Part shown: positions 20,978-34,670 of the stretch, piece by piece
Position numbering within the stretch: the first letter of the stretch is position 1
Layout: every line of letters starts with the position of its first letter
From: Vespula vulgaris
Taxonomy: Eukaryota; Arthropoda; Insecta; Hymenoptera; Vespidae
DNA length: 64,000 bases
Assembly: GCF_905475345.1 (NCBI RefSeq)
Contig: NC_066596.1
Span: 651,501-715,500, forward strand
Reading direction: 5' to 3'
Notes under the pieces: model-generated
The model's database searches: none
Seen by the model: only the letters and a program-made list of their open reading frames with translations
What the model was told of the DNA's origin: nothing
Made by a program: the position numbers and the translations under genes

Positions 20978-21091
20978 TACAACCACCCACCTACCCACCT
21001 ACGCGCACACACATACATACACACACAGACAGAGTTACACAAGTTTTCTTTTTTTACGATAATAATAATGATGATGATAAGAATGATTATT

Positions 21092-21129
<38 letters not shown>

Positions 21130-21180
21130 AGTAACAATAACTACAATAACAACAACAATAACAATAACAATAATGGTGTG
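20920..21180. repeat. Compound microsatellite cluster
   Basis: CATA, then TA (20939-20976), CCCACCTA, ACAC, then a long ATG/GAT trinucleotide array (about 21066-21130) and a CAATAA-type array. An open frame through it is an artefact. Confidence 0.9.
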
Positions 21181-21479
21181 GGTAGCGAAATAACGTTTAA
21201 CAACAAATTAAAAAATTGTTTTACTTGAACACACACAACATACATATAAATGTGTTTATATTTGTATGTGTCGACGATGTACATAAAAGCTTGAGAGTGC
21301 ATGTTTACAATCAAAACTAGTAGTCGCGACTAGTAAGTACTTCCTTTCATTTTAAAGCCGCGATTTATTCTTCCCGATAGAAAGCAAAGGAGTAGCTTTG
21401 AAAAATCGAAAACAAAAGGAAAAATAAAACCAAAACCAAAAGCAAAAGCAAAAGCAAAAGCAAAAGGTAGGTAGGTAAA

Positions 21480-21960
21480 AAGCAAAGGTAGCAAAGGCGG
21501 TCCAGTATTCGATGTCCGTCCGAATCACACAACGCGACTCGTTTCCGTCCACGCTTGAATTCCTCGGTTGGTAGTTCGGCTCGCTTCGGCTCGATTCGGA
21601 ACTGAAGTCCGATTGTTCTCTCGACGCATCCTCGGAATATTTATCATCCGTGTGCCGTTGTAAGAGGTGGAGTGGGGGGTGGTGGAGTGGGGAGGAGGAG
21701 GAGGTGGAGAAAGAGGAAGAGGCGGAGGAGGAAGGGGGAGGAGGTGGAAGAGGTGGAGTTGGTGGTGGTGGTGAAGGAGATAGGGGAGAAGGAGGAGAAA
21801 AGGGAGGAAGAATCATGGGGTACACGCGGTCCTTCTCTCTCACATCTTTAATAACGGGGAAAGCCGTGCGCGCGAGCGCTCGTATTGATTTTGGGAGTAG
21901 TATAAGGTGTCGGCACCGTGGCAAGCCGTTTCCAACTCGTGCCGATGGAGATTAATGAAA
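21480..21960. promoter_or_regulatory. CpG-containing island with 150-base polypurine core
   Basis: Two ordinary-composition, CG-rich segments (21490-21660 and 21815-21960) flank a nearly pure G/A tract on the plus strand (21661-21812). The minus-strand 190-codon frame is Pro/Ser-rich only because it reads this tract. No splice-bounded exon is convincing. Possible regulatory element or untranslated exon. Confidence 0.35.
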
Positions 21961-22019
21961 AGGCGCGTCCTGACTTTTCCACCGTTTCGTGCATTCGAAA
22001 TGCACTGAAAACGCAAAAG

Positions 22020-22170
22020 CTTTCTCTCTCTCTTCCTCTTTCTCTCTTACTCTTGCTGCCTGCTGTGTATTTATGTGTCCTTTTTCTCTCTTTATCTCTC
22101 TGCCTGTGTCTGTCTGTTTCTTTCTCTCTCTCTTTTTTTTCTATCTCTATCCCTATTTCTTTCTCTCTCT

Positions 22171-22217
<47 letters not shown>

Positions 22218-22755
22218 CGTTTTTTTCTCTTTTTCTCTATCTATCTACATCTACGTACTTCTTCTCTCTATCTCTGTTTCTCCTTTTCTCTCTATATATC
22301 TCGCTAGTCGGTTGCTCTTTCATTCGCGGTATACGCTTCTTCCCCTCTTACGGATAAACGCGGAATCGCGAACGTTGGATCTTTCGAATGGCCATTCGTG
22401 GCCATTCGTAATCCCGTAATACCATTGAGGTAAAGTCCCACGACGTGCCTTTGGATCTCTCCTTTCTTCCTTCCTTCCTTCCTTCCTTCCTTCTTTGCTT
22501 GCTTGCTTGCTTGCTTGTCCGATCTATCTCTCTTTCTCTTTCTCTCTCGTTCTCTCGTTCATTCGCTCGCTCGCTCGCTCGCTCGCTTGTTCGTTCGTTC
22601 GTTCGTTCGTTCTCTTAGGGAGAGAGTTCAAAGGTGTAATAGAACGTTTCTATAATTATCTGCGTGCCGATGACGATCCACGACCCTTCTCCTTTGATTT
22701 TCTTTCCCTTTCTTCTCATGTTCCCTCCCTTCCCCCCTCTCTCTCTCTTGTTTAT

Positions 22756-22787
<32 letters not shown>

Positions 22788-22860
22788 TCTCTCTTGTTTA
22801 TTTTCTCCCTCTGTCTTTTCTCTCTCTCTTTCTCTTACATACATTTTAACCCTTAAAGGC
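22020..22860. repeat. Pyrimidine-rich and tetranucleotide repeat cluster
   Basis: CT-rich runs, a TA array at 22176-22210, then successive tetranucleotide arrays: CTTC (22464-22492), GCTT (22493-22516), GCTC (22562-22585) and GTTC (22586-22611), followed by CT arrays to 22840. The Leu/Ser-rich frames here are low-complexity artefacts. Confidence 0.9.
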
Positions 22861-25800
22861 TATCATGGGTGAAATATCGTTTCAAGAAAGTTACTTGCGA
22901 TCAGTGTGACAATTAACTTCCATCATTTTCATTCGATATTAAATAATAACAAAAAGCTTTTTAATCGCATTTTTTAATTGCATTTTCTTTTCCCCCCTCT
23001 TATCGGATTTTCTTTTCCTCTCTTTTTTCTTTTTTCTTTCTTCTTTTTTCTTTTTCTTTTTTTCTTTTTTTTTATTATTATTAATTTCAAATATAAGATA
23101 ATACGTCCGGTCGAAATTTCATTCATAATATCTATACGAACGTGATTCTTTTTATGGATTTGGGACTTTTTATAGATTATGGAAGTTATATTACATTTAT
23201 TTTCATTCGAGGAATATATTGTATACATATCGCGCACACATAAAACTGAAAACGTATGAATATTTCAATTACTTTTAATTATATAAAAACAAATTTCTAA
23301 AAAAAAAAAGAGAAGAAATATATATGTTCCATTCGAATAGACCGATATAATAATATAATGGTGATGAGAGGAGAGACATGAAGGGAAGATGAGCGTGGAT
23401 GAAAAATTTTATCTTCAATGTTGTATTTTGTAAAATATGGACGTGATCGATAGTTCTTTAAATGGAATCTTATGATTTTTCCTAAAAGTTATATATAAAG
23501 GAAAGTTATATATAAAGCAGGTCGAGGCAAATTGAAAATGTTCTAAATTTATCCCATTGTGATCATTGTGAACAAAAATATAACTTTACAAAGAGTTTAT
23601 CGATGTACTAGTTCTACTTACAGTATTACTTGTTAATCCTTTTGTTATGGTGAAATTTAATGTATAGCATATTATGACAGACAGATATTTATAGTATAGT
23701 GAATTGTCAAGAATTCCGTTACATTATGTTCGTATAATGTATTCGTGCAAGATTTTTATACAGTATATAACTTATCAAATAAATTATATGTATGATATAT
23801 AAGCTGATAATAAATTAAGAGTTAGTTGAATATCTGGTTTGTTAGGAACAATAGAAAAAATATATATATTGAGAAAAATTTCATGATTTCATGTATTTCA
23901 TATTTAATACGAAACAAAATACACGACTTTTGCTTTTTTTTTTTTTTATGCAGCATCCTGTATTTGTTTTTAATTAATCAGATATTTCAATCAATTATTT
24001 TTTTTTAAATTATCAAACAGAGTACAGGACTAAAATCAATAATTAACGAAAATTAAAAAAAATAATTTTATTAGTTTATAGTAAATTAATCAAATAACAA
24101 TTTATAATTTTTAATTTAAATGGTACAAAATATACAAAGAAGTATGATTATAATATATCGATCGCATACAAAATAATGGTGGCCAGTTTAAACGTTTATT
24201 GAATTAAGTATATTATTATTCTTTTTGTTGTTATAAATTAATTTGAAGTTTTTGTTTTCAATTAATAATCTTAGTAATTAAATTTATCGTAAAATTATTT
24301 TGTATTCTTTTAATTCTTTTTATAATCTCTTAAGATAGTTTATATTTGACAATACGTAATAATAATCACACAACTATACACGTTATCATTAATTGACTTC
24401 AGATCTATAAATATTTAATAATTTTTTTTAAAATGATTGATTAAAATATCTGATTAATTAGAAAAATATAGGATATCCGATAAGAAAAAATTTTTCAATT
24501 AATGGGAATTTCGATGTTTTATTTCGTACTCTTACAAATATTTAATCTCATGAAAGGAAACTTTTCTCAATATATATCTTTTGTATTGCTCCTAACATAT
24601 GAGATATTTAATTGGTCCTTAATTAATAATCGATAGATTAATAATCAAAGTATTGTACGATATATTCGTATAAGTAAATCATACACTTTATATTCTATTA
24701 TAAAATCACATTGTGATGTTCAGTTCGAGTTGAATTCCTCTAGATCGAATACCGGATTTAGGATTATTATTTAAAAGGGACAATTAAGGATCGTCAATTC
24801 ATAAAAAACTGAGATATTATTTAAATGAAGTACACAGTTTGAGTCGTTGCAATTGTAATATTTTTGCTTTCGGCATAGCAATAATATTTTATAAATTATA
24901 GATTATCGCAGATCGATCAATCAAAGAGAAGCAGGAAAATTGAGTGACAAAATAAATGTCCAAAGATTTAAGGATTCGAAGATTATAGATTGGGTATTAG
25001 GCGAGTTTAGGAATATTTTCGAAAAGTGCATCGATGAAGAGAAAAAATAAAATGAAAAGGAAAAGGATAAGAGATCACGCATAACAACATTAACTACTTG
25101 TATTGACAATTTCTAAGCAAGTGCAGTCAAATAAATTCGCCACGTATATCGATACTTGAAGTTATTTTTATAAAGGATTTGATATATATATAATGAATTT
25201 GAATAAGTATAGATATATCGTTAACGTATGAAAAGAAGTTTTTAAAAAAATGTATAGAAAGCTTTAATTGATAATATCGATAATATTTTAGAAAATGATA
25301 TAGTTTTAAACGATTTTGAATGAGAGCGAAACATTTTTTTACATTCCGATTATGATTAGATGAATGTAAAAATAATTGATGGTTTTTAAGGTATCGAATA
25401 AAACAATAAAATTAATTAATTTTCAGTTTTTAATCAATTAAGTTTCACTTTTCAATTCTTTTTTTTTTTCACGCATATTTTGCATCTTCTTTGACGTTTT
25501 CGAATTTAAATAAAAATATTACTTTTTAATATTACTTAAATAATATTTTGTAATATTAAAATATTACTTATATCAATAAATCGATTGCCTGTTTTTTCGT
25601 ACTTATATCTTGTTAGGAAGAATATAAAATTTATTAAATTTTACAAGGTCATTTGTCCACTTCTATAATATTTAACACATTTGTTGCGTCTTAAAAAACA
25701 AATATAAATAGCAATCTTTTCTAGATGCGATTTATTTCTTTTTCTTTTCTTTTTTGATTTATTTGATATAGTTGATGACGTGAAACGATGTCACGCTTTT

Positions 25801-26430
25801 CATGGCAAGTAATTTCGTTAATTGGCGTTATCCATAGGGAATGTATTAAAATTATTTATTTAAAAAAAATGTATGTACATATATATATATATTTGTATAC
25901 GTTTATATGTATAGTTAATACATAAAGTTTGTAACCTTAACAGTATTTTGGTCCTTAGGTCATGGTCAATAGTTCGAAACTTCGGATCTAATAGCATTAG
26001 ATAAGATTCTAATACGATAAGAAGATATTATTATCAAATAACGTCATATATAAACGCACAACATATACTATTATTATGCATTACTATGTCACTCAATGAT
26101 CGATATATATATATATATATATATAATTTATTGTTATATATTATTATATATAATATATAATTTTATATATTATATATTATAAACATATATATAATATTTT
26201 ATATAATTAATATTTAAAAAATATATATATATATATATACATAGCGCATCGTTCTGAGGCAATTATTGTTAATTATTAATTTTGTTAAAATTATCGTTAC
26301 ATATCCACTCATATTTAATTTGAATTTACTTTTCGTTATATCGCTTATTTAACTTCAGTTTTCTTTTTCTTTCTTTTTTTTCCCATTTTCTTTTTTTTTC
26401 TTTCTATTTCCGATTTAAACCTTTAACCAT
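22861..26430. other. AT-rich non-coding stretch
   Basis: No coding frame, RNA gene or transposon seen. T/C-rich at 22985-23075; TA-rich palindromic DNA at 26100-26240. Confidence 0.6.
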
Positions 26431-26725
26431 CATCTTCGTACCCGCTTTCTTTCTCGCATCGTTGATTCACAGTGACGGCAACTCGATAACAATATTTCGC
26501 CAATCGATAGAGCCGGCCTTCGGGGAACAAAAGCTGAGGGCGTCCTTTAAGGGCCACTTCGAACGACGTCGACGTCGTTTCAAATTTAGAAGCGCGACCG
26601 GTCGGAGTTTAACGATAAAGCCGCTTTGATTTCGAAAAGCTACCGTGAGAAGAAAGGAACGTGGAATGTACGGGAAGAAAACAAATAAAGGAAAAAAAAA
26701 ATAAAAACAAACAAACCAGAGGAAC

Positions 26726-26774
<49 letters not shown>

Positions 26775-26830
26775 AGTCCGCTTGTTACGTGACGTAATTC
26801 GGTATAAACTGTGCACTGTCGACAAAAAGA
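26431..26830. promoter_or_regulatory. CpG-containing island beside (GA)n
   Basis: The segment 26450-26650 is rich in CG dinucleotides (e.g. CGACGTCGACGTCG near 26560) and is followed by a GA array at 26732-26771. No coding frame with splice sites. Possible regulatory element. Confidence 0.3.
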
Positions 26831-27289
26831 ATTAACAAATTTCGGTGATAAAAGAAAAAAAAAGAAAGAACAAAAAATAGATCGCACTTGAAAGATATTC
26901 TACGTTAAAAAAAAAAAGATAAAGAAAAAAAAAATAAATAAAAAGAAAAGAAAAGGAAAAGAAATCGTCTCGTCTTTTTTTGTTTTTTTTTTTTGCTAGG
27001 TGCTCCAATTTCGATTTAGATCGTATACATACATATATGCATACGTATATACATACATACATAGATATATGTGTAGGTTAATCCTCTCGTTCGTTTGACC
27101 AGGTCGATTGGTCAGACCGAATATACATACGATATATAAAGTTGGATAAACTTGTATATAGCACATAGTAACGCTTTACGTAACTATCTGTAACTTTTTC
27201 CATCCTACCATCTTTTTTTTAGCTTTTTATTATTATTTTTTTATTTTATTTTATTTTATTTCTTTCTCTTTCTTTCTTTTACTTTTCTC

Positions 27290-27397
27290 GTAGTACTCAC
27301 GGCTCTATGGGCTAAGAATTAATTGGCCAGCCGATATAGCGAATATCCGATGCGGAGCGAAGTAACTGAAGTACTTCTCGATAAAAGTCTGCCGCAG

Positions 27398-27430
<33 letters not shown>

Positions 27431-27610
27431 CTCTCTCTCACTCTCTCCTACCCCTTCTCTTACTCCCTCTCCCTTTTTCTTTCTTTCTTTCATCGGGTCC
27501 CCTTACGATCGACGTCGATCTTTCTCTCGTTCGACGAGAGTCACGATCGATCGGTCCTTTCCCGAGATGTAGAGCCAACGTATACAGGGTGACCTCGCTT
27601 AAACTTTATA
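27290..27610. promoter_or_regulatory. CpG-containing island split by CT microsatellite
   Basis: Less AT-rich segments at 27300-27400 and 27490-27590 flank a CT array at 27398-27430. A CAGGGTG motif at 27585 closes the island. Confidence 0.3.
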
Positions 27611-27640
27611 AGCTCGATCTTTCTGTTATATCATACATAT
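27585..27640 (+). mobile_element. CAGGGTG-type transposon end (single end)
   Basis: CAGGGTGACCTCGCTTAAAC after TATA resembles the CAGGGTGAGCCATTAAC terminus at 63910. No matching opposite end was found nearby, so this may be a truncated copy or coincidence. Confidence 0.3.
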
Positions 27641-27699
27641 AGGTATACATACATATGTAAAAGTTCATCTCAAAATTTCTTAGTCACTCAAGAATGAGA

Positions 27700-29400
27700 G
27701 ATGGTACGTGAAAAATCGATTTTTATTTTTCAACCGTATATCTTTTATGTAACAGGAATCTTCCGTTATTTTCTTTATGGAATTATATTTCTTTTTTTTT
27801 TTATTTCCCTTCCCCATTCTTCAACCACACCCCCTCCCTTCTCCTTCACCGCCCCTAGATATTACAAAAAATGTTTTTCAACGAACGAGAATAATGTTCG
27901 TCTAAATGTAATTAATTGAGATGTTAATATAAATTTTCATGTTAACGTGACGTATTTTATTGAAGATTTTTCTTTTCCTTTTTTTTTTAAATTAAAACTC
28001 ACGTGTGGTAAAGAGATTGTTCATAATAATCTTTCATTCTGAAAATACTTTGTTTAGAGATAAAAAATATCGTGAATTTCGGTTGAATTTCTCTTGAAAA
28101 GAATTCTTTTTTTTTCTTTCCTTTTTTAATTTTCTTCTCACTATCGAATTTTGTACTCGGAAATAAGTACAAGGAAATAAGTAAACAAATGTGTCATTAT
28201 TTGAATTGGATTTTAATATCAATCCTTTTGATATTACTTTTACTTTTGAGCGAGTATACGATTTTTTTTTTGTATACTCAAGATCGATTAATAAATTTAT
28301 CCCAATTAAATTAAATTTTGAATTAGAAAGATTTAACTAAAATTTAGGAGTTACTGTACAAAAATTATTAATAATGATGAATTAAAATGGAAGTATTGAA
28401 CGATTTTGAATATATCTAATTTGTTTTAGAATTTATTTTTGCTTTCAGTTAAACGTTTTATTATGTAATATTTTATTGTATAATTTCTTTTTTTAAAGAC
28501 TTTATTTACTTATTTTAGAGGAATAATTAAAGATAAAAATATAGTAAAAAATTTGATATTAAATTAAAAGTAATTTTATAAAACTATTTTTTATAGAAAG
28601 AAATAGAAGCCTTTTTTAGGAATCTTATAATTTATAAACAATAAATATTAGATTACATTTGTTTTTATTTTTTTACCTAAAATATATGAATTCAATGAAT
28701 TTTTCGAAAATTTTAAACGGTTAAATAAATAAAATGTTAACTAATATATAAAATAATATTGTGTATGGATTAAAAATTTTATTTTAAATAGTTCAATAAT
28801 TATTATATTCGCTTGTTTATTAACGAATCTACGAAATTATAAATATATTCATTTTACTATAATTTTTAAAAATGTTACGATACGTTGACCCTACAATAAA
28901 ATTAGATGCAATCTAAATTTAATCGTGCAAATCAATGGTTTTTATTTATTGAGATCAGTATTTTATATCATTAACTATCATTTTTAAAATAGAATATCAG
29001 TACGTAATATTAGTGACCCATCTCTGACAAAAACCTGACACTTAATTATTTATACCGATCAAAATAATCATGATTTATTTTACGATATACCCATCGTTAA
29101 TTAATTAATGAATATACTTATCAAATCAATAAAAATGACTTTTTAATAATTTCTCTCAACAGTGCTATATTATATTAATTTTTTTTTCCTATGAAAAAAA
29201 TATATATCATATATATTAATCATTTATTTTGCAAAATATTTAACGTAGATTAATAAATATACTCCTCAAATAAATAAACCTGAACATTAATTAATAAATA
29301 ATAATAATAATAATGATAAAAGGTAAATTATACCTTCAGAGTCATCATATACATACATCCATAAATCATACTTAAAGAAAATTATAGTTTAACTTCGAGG
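27700..29400. other. AT-rich non-coding stretch
   Basis: Nothing recognised: no coding frame, RNA gene or repeat beyond simple A/T tracts. Confidence 0.6.
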
Positions 29401-29424
29401 AAGTCAAAGCACGATTATTAAGTC

Positions 29425-29770
29425 TGTCCTCTCTCTCTCTCCCCCTCTCCCTCCCCTCTCTTTCGTAAGAAGAAGGAAGAAGAAGAAAATGAGGTCGCGC
29501 ATTTGGTATCGCGGTCTCGTGCATGTGCATCGCGTATTCCCGAAGAGCAACTAATCAAGTTGATCGAAGGGGAGAATAGAGGGAGAGAAAGAGAAGAGGA
29601 AGGGGAAGATCAGCTTCGATCGATGTTTCGACTCTCGTGGATACGCTCGGCACGTTCCTGGGCTCCCCTGTTCACGGAAATCGAAGAAAAATCTCGATGA
29701 AACGACCGACGTCGTCGACAGTGTTGTCCTAGATTTTTATTCGATGTTACTCTTCTCAACGGAAGGAAAA
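29425..29770. promoter_or_regulatory. CpG-containing island after CT/GA tracts
   Basis: CT run at 29428-29462, GA-rich at 29463-29610, then a CG-rich stretch with TCGATCGATG and CGACGTCGTCGAC to about 29720. A 65-codon plus-strand frame crosses it, of doubtful meaning. Confidence 0.3.
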
Positions 29771-30075
29771 CCGATGTCCTTCTATCCGCATATTCTTTCG
29801 AGAGTCTATAAAATAATCTACAATATAGTATATTTCTAGAATATATTTCTAGATTACACACGTACAAACACATTGTACGTATGTAGGTATGTACATATTT
29901 ATATACGTATATATAAATATACCATTTCATCGTATGCGAGCTAAAATCAGATGTATGTAATATGATTTCGATTTATATTATTTATTTATTATATTTATTA
30001 ATTATCACAGTGACTACCAATTTTTTTTCTTCAGATAATTCAAACAATGATATCTTTACTTATTTATTTACTTAC

Positions 30076-30111
<36 letters not shown>

Positions 30112-30429
30112 TTATTATCAGTTATGTTATATCAATATTATAAATATATGATCAATATATTTAAATTAATTTTCAAGTACACAATTCGATCTTCTTAACG
30201 TATGAAAAATCAGACATATCTTGATGATTTCGATCGAATGATTTGTTTACTTATTATAATGATTACTTCAATATTAGTGATTAATCTTTCATATATTCGC
30301 ATAAAATTGAAACATGGATGACATTTGTTATATCGATCTTCGGATAATAAATACATATCCATATAGTATTAGTAATAATAGTGATAAAGATGAGTGGTTA
30401 TCAGTGCGTTACTTTTTTCTTTTTTTTCT

Positions 30430-30545
30430 ATTATTTCCGTTCACTATAAAGTTTAATAAAAGAAATTTGCACGATTCTAAGTCAGATATAAAGTGAATGT
30501 AAATTTTATTTTTACACGTGACCTTTTTTAGTTACAAAAGTCATG

Positions 30546-30582
<37 letters not shown>

Positions 30583-31190
30583 AAATGAATATCTATAATT
30601 TATTTGTTTTTTGGATATTTATATAATAGCGTTCATTTGCAATCACAATCGTATCGAGTGAAAAATTGCTACTGCGTATTCATCGTTTACGAGATAATCG
30701 GCATCTTAACGATCGGCTAATAGATTTATAATGTACTGTAATTCATACTCTGTATATACAAATGCATTATTTACAAATCAACTAGTCGTATATTTTGACC
30801 GGTTAAAGGTTAATGATCCTACTCGACGTAATTGTACTTCAAAATATTATGTAATTCTGACGATTGATTTTTAAATCAAGCTGTAAAAAACCAACTACTT
30901 TAATACGTAAGATACCTATTATCTCGTAAATGATGCATAATAGTTATTTTTTGTACATATAATTTTAATCGCAAATGATCGCTACTGTATAAATATGTAT
31001 ACAAATTTGTAGGTATCCATTTAAAAATTTATATTGATCTTCATAACTCGAAAAAGTCATGAGTCAATAAAATACGTTTACATGCCCTTTGTATATTGAC
31101 TCACAACTGTGCAAATTTATTTTAATAAACTTCACTTTTAACTTCAACCAGTTTTGAGATATTTGATCGGACAACTGTAGTCCGATAGTA
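30430..31190 (-). mobile_element. Fold-back repeat family, copy 1 (inverted relative to copies 2 and 3)
   Basis: About 750 bases whose reverse complement aligns over nearly the full length with 34671-35425. Shared landmarks include ACTAGTTGATTTGTAAATAA, GATGCCGATTATCTCGTAAA and CAATTACGTCGAGTAGG. Its two ends are inverted repeats of each other (AAGTTTATTAAAA..., then ...AAAGTGCATG...). No transposase frame, so it is a non-autonomous element. Confidence 0.85.
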
Positions 31191-31227
31191 TATAAATAAA
31201 TAAATATATATATATATATAAAATATC

Positions 31228-31275
<48 letters not shown>

Positions 31276-31815
31276 GATATTTTGTGTATCTATGTGTGTG
31301 TGCGTGTGTGAGCATGTGTAATATTATCTATTATTACAAATTAATTATTATTAATTATTCGGTATTTAAATCGATTTCAAAGTGCACATTTTTATGGTAA
31401 ACAGGGAAAAAAGATATGAAAAGAAATAAAAAAGTAGATTCTCTTTTGAAGTAATCAAAATTCTTGATTTCTTAAAACTCACAAAAATTGAATAACTTTG
31501 AAACTTGTATTATGTTGTTTATTATGTTGTAGAAGTCGCTGTTCGCGAGTATGATGTACATTTTTCCCCATTTACTTCAGAAGTTTATGGTTCCTCCATA
31601 TACCTATACGGGGTTGACCGTTACGTCGTAACTTCGAGTACCGGTAATAAAGTCGAATAAAAATTTGCTCGTGATATTTACGCTCTTCGAAATTCTAACT
31701 ATCCATCCGGTAAGTTTTTCTCATAGGATGGTGGATCTTGAGTCAAGTCGAACGTTGAACGGTTAATTTCTTCGACGATATTAATCGAGACGCTTTCTTA
31801 GAAGAGAAGTCGGTG
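31191..31815. other. TA/GT microsatellite and unassigned sequence
   Basis: TA arrays at 31206-31275, a GT stretch near 31295, then 31550-31815 of more balanced composition with no frame or known repeat. Confidence 0.6.
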
Positions 31816-33657
31816 CAGTGGTTCTCAAACGTTGTTTATTTACTAGAACTAGAGATTACGATACAATTATAGATTAAGATAATCTTGAAAATATATGATA
31901 GACAATAGTAAAGTTAAAGATATTTTAAAATATTCATTTCCTTGTATACACTTATAACGTGTGTTCTTATAAAAAAAAAATTATTTTAATTTTGATATTT
32001 GCGAAAGTTGTCTCATCGAACTGATTTTATATACATATGTATATGTATATATATATATAATAATGATAATAATAATAATAATATAATAATAATAATTATT
32101 ATTATTAACATCAAAGAGGAAGAAAGAATCCCCTATGACGTTGTTAAGAAACCGATAATTTTGTAAAAAATAATTTGTTTATCATTTTTATTTTCTACTT
32201 TCAAATTATTTTTTCTTATGTTGTATTTAAATATAAACAGCAAAATTTTACTTTATTTTTAATCATATCTTCATCTTTCTTAAGAGCCACCGTTATCCTC
32301 AACTAATATATTAATATTATTATTAATTTTATAATGTAAAATCAAATCTTATCCTGTGTTCTCCATCGAATCAAAACTGAATACGCATAATTTATTATTA
32401 TTCTTTTATTTTTTTCTTAATATTAAAGAAAATTTTAAGCCAATAAAAGGAAGTCTAAATGACGAATAGTATTTTAGAATATCTTGAAAAAATATATATA
32501 AATATATCTCTTAACTGATAATTTATCAAGTTATCGTTAATTTTGCTCAAAAATGACGTACGTTATGTTTTCTTTTTTTCTTTTTTTTTTTTTCGAAAAA
32601 TTGAATTATTTCGTGACGACTGAATCTATCAAAAAAAAAATTTTTCTTACCAATTTTTTTGATATGGAGATAATTTTTTATGCCAATTTTTTTTGCAGAT
32701 CGATAATGAAAATTTCAAAATGATATTTATTCTTTTTAAATGGGACCATGTATGTGCGTGTGTGTATGTGCATGTATTTATATTTTATATTACGATAACA
32801 TTTGTTGAAACGTATCTAACGATCTGCCATATGAAAATACTTACTATTGTTATAAATTATGTATATAAATTTATGAGTTTTTAACGAGTATAAACATGTT
32901 TTCTTGGTTGATGGCTATTAGATTGCTGCTGTAAGCTAAAGTCGAATTTCTTATCTTTCCCCAGTTACCAAATGTTACAAAAAGTCAATCTGAAGCATAA
33001 GAAGTTCAGCCTTTCTTTATATCGTGTAGCCTAATAACCGAAAACCGGTGATATGGGATCATACTGTTTGAGAAATGACGAATTTATAACATAATTTATA
33101 AAATTTCATCTCCTACAGTAAACCGTTGAATTCGTCTCAACAAATGCCATCGTATTATATAAAATAAAAAAAATTGAAGAAAAATATATATATATAAAAA
33201 AAAATATATGGTCTCGTTTAAAAAAATGAATTTGACTGAAATTTCCTCTACCATGTAACCTGCAGAAAACATTCGCATTCATATCATGTTCCTCTTCATG
33301 GCCAAAAAATTTTTTTTTTTTTTTTTTTTTTTTTAGTAAAGGGAAAATATAAAAGAAAGATTTTTTGACAGTTCACTCCCTCACGAGATATTCCAATTTG
33401 TCGAAATGAAAATATATATCACGGACATTTCCCTCGCGAGAAAAAATTCTTAGAAGTTACGATTTAACGTTTCTTTTTCTTTTTTTTCTTTCTTTTTTGT
33501 TTTTCCTTAACGCTTTGTTTTCACTTCAAACACAATGAACGAAGAAAAAAGAAGACAAAAAAGATTGTTGAATATACTCGACAACATATTTCGCTCGACA
33601 AATTTGTAGTATTACAAAAGGAAAAAGAAAAAAGAAAAAGAAGTTTGAGAACCACTG
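31816..33657. mobile_element. Possible hAT-like element (15-base inverted ends)
   Basis: CAGTGGTTCTCAAAC at 31816-31830 and its exact reverse complement at 33643-33657. CAGTGGTTCTCAAAC closely resembles the termini of hAT non-autonomous elements in other animals. The 8-base flanks (AGTCGGTG and ACCTATAT) do not match as a target duplication, and the 1.8 kb interior has no transposase frame. It may be one decayed element or two separate ends. Confidence 0.5.
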
Positions 33658-33959
33658 ACCTATATATCTGCCATTCGATCGTTCCTTTTTTCTCGGTGAT
33701 GCGTCACGTAACAACGCGTCAAATATCCAACCTTTTTTGCTCCACTCTTCTTGTTTTTTCGAATCAAAGCTTGTTCGTTCTTTTAAAAACAAAAAAAAGG
33801 AAGAAAAAAGAAAAAGAAGGTAAAAAAAAAATGATTCCGTTGACCCAACGCACGCGATTTGGGACATCGGTCTTCCTTCAGTGAAAGAGTGCCATTTTGT
33901 TTCCCCTCTTTCGACATGAAGAAGGAAAAGAGAAGAAAGAGGAAAAAGGAAAGAAATAA

Positions 33960-34007
<48 letters not shown>

Positions 34008-34215
34008 AATCTCGTATCTCGCAAATGCGTCTTCTCGTTCGATCAAAGTCTTTCGTTGGTTGTTATCGACGATAATCGTGCTTACTTTTTTAACCCTTAC
34101 TATTTCGCTCGAGCGTGTCATTTCCGAGTGTATACATTATCAATGGCCATCGGTTCGTAATCGATCAGATTGATGACCAATCGAGTATTAACCCTTTACT
34201 TGCGATAGGCATCAC

Positions 34216-34262
<47 letters not shown>

Positions 34263-34270
34263 GGGAGAGA
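33658..34270. repeat. Mixed island with (AAAG)n and (GA)n-G14 repeats
   Basis: AAAG array at 33957-34009; GA array from about 34216 running into 14 consecutive G at 34252-34265. The intervening 34010-34200 is CG-containing and of ordinary composition, with no convincing exon. Confidence 0.8.
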
Positions 34271-34670
34271 GAGATGTATTTTAGCGAATTTAACTCAAAA
34301 CGTAAATACGAAAATAAATAATATTAACTCGTTGAGAAAAGATACAAAAATTAATAACGCGTGATAAGAAAACAAGATGAAACGAACAAATAAATAAACA
34401 AACGAACAAAATATTCGTAAAAGTGAATTTTGATTAATAAATAAAATTTATCGTAGACGTCATAGTTTGACAGATACGGGCTTGGGATCAGATTCGAAAA
34501 ATAATAACGTTATATAAATATTAGTTTTATTTATTTTATTTGGATGATAAATTTGTTCGTTTAATTTGTTTTAATTTTTTTTTCTCCTTTACTTTTTACT
34601 TTTTCCTTTTTCTTTTTTTTTTTTTGTAACATCGTTTATATCTTACAAATATCATATTGTTTACATATAT

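Noticed and set aside
21352..21924. 190-codon minus-strand Pro/Ser-rich frame
   Set aside because: Its length comes from a polypurine tract read on the other strand plus Phe-Cys repeats from an AAAGC array; no domain or splice context.
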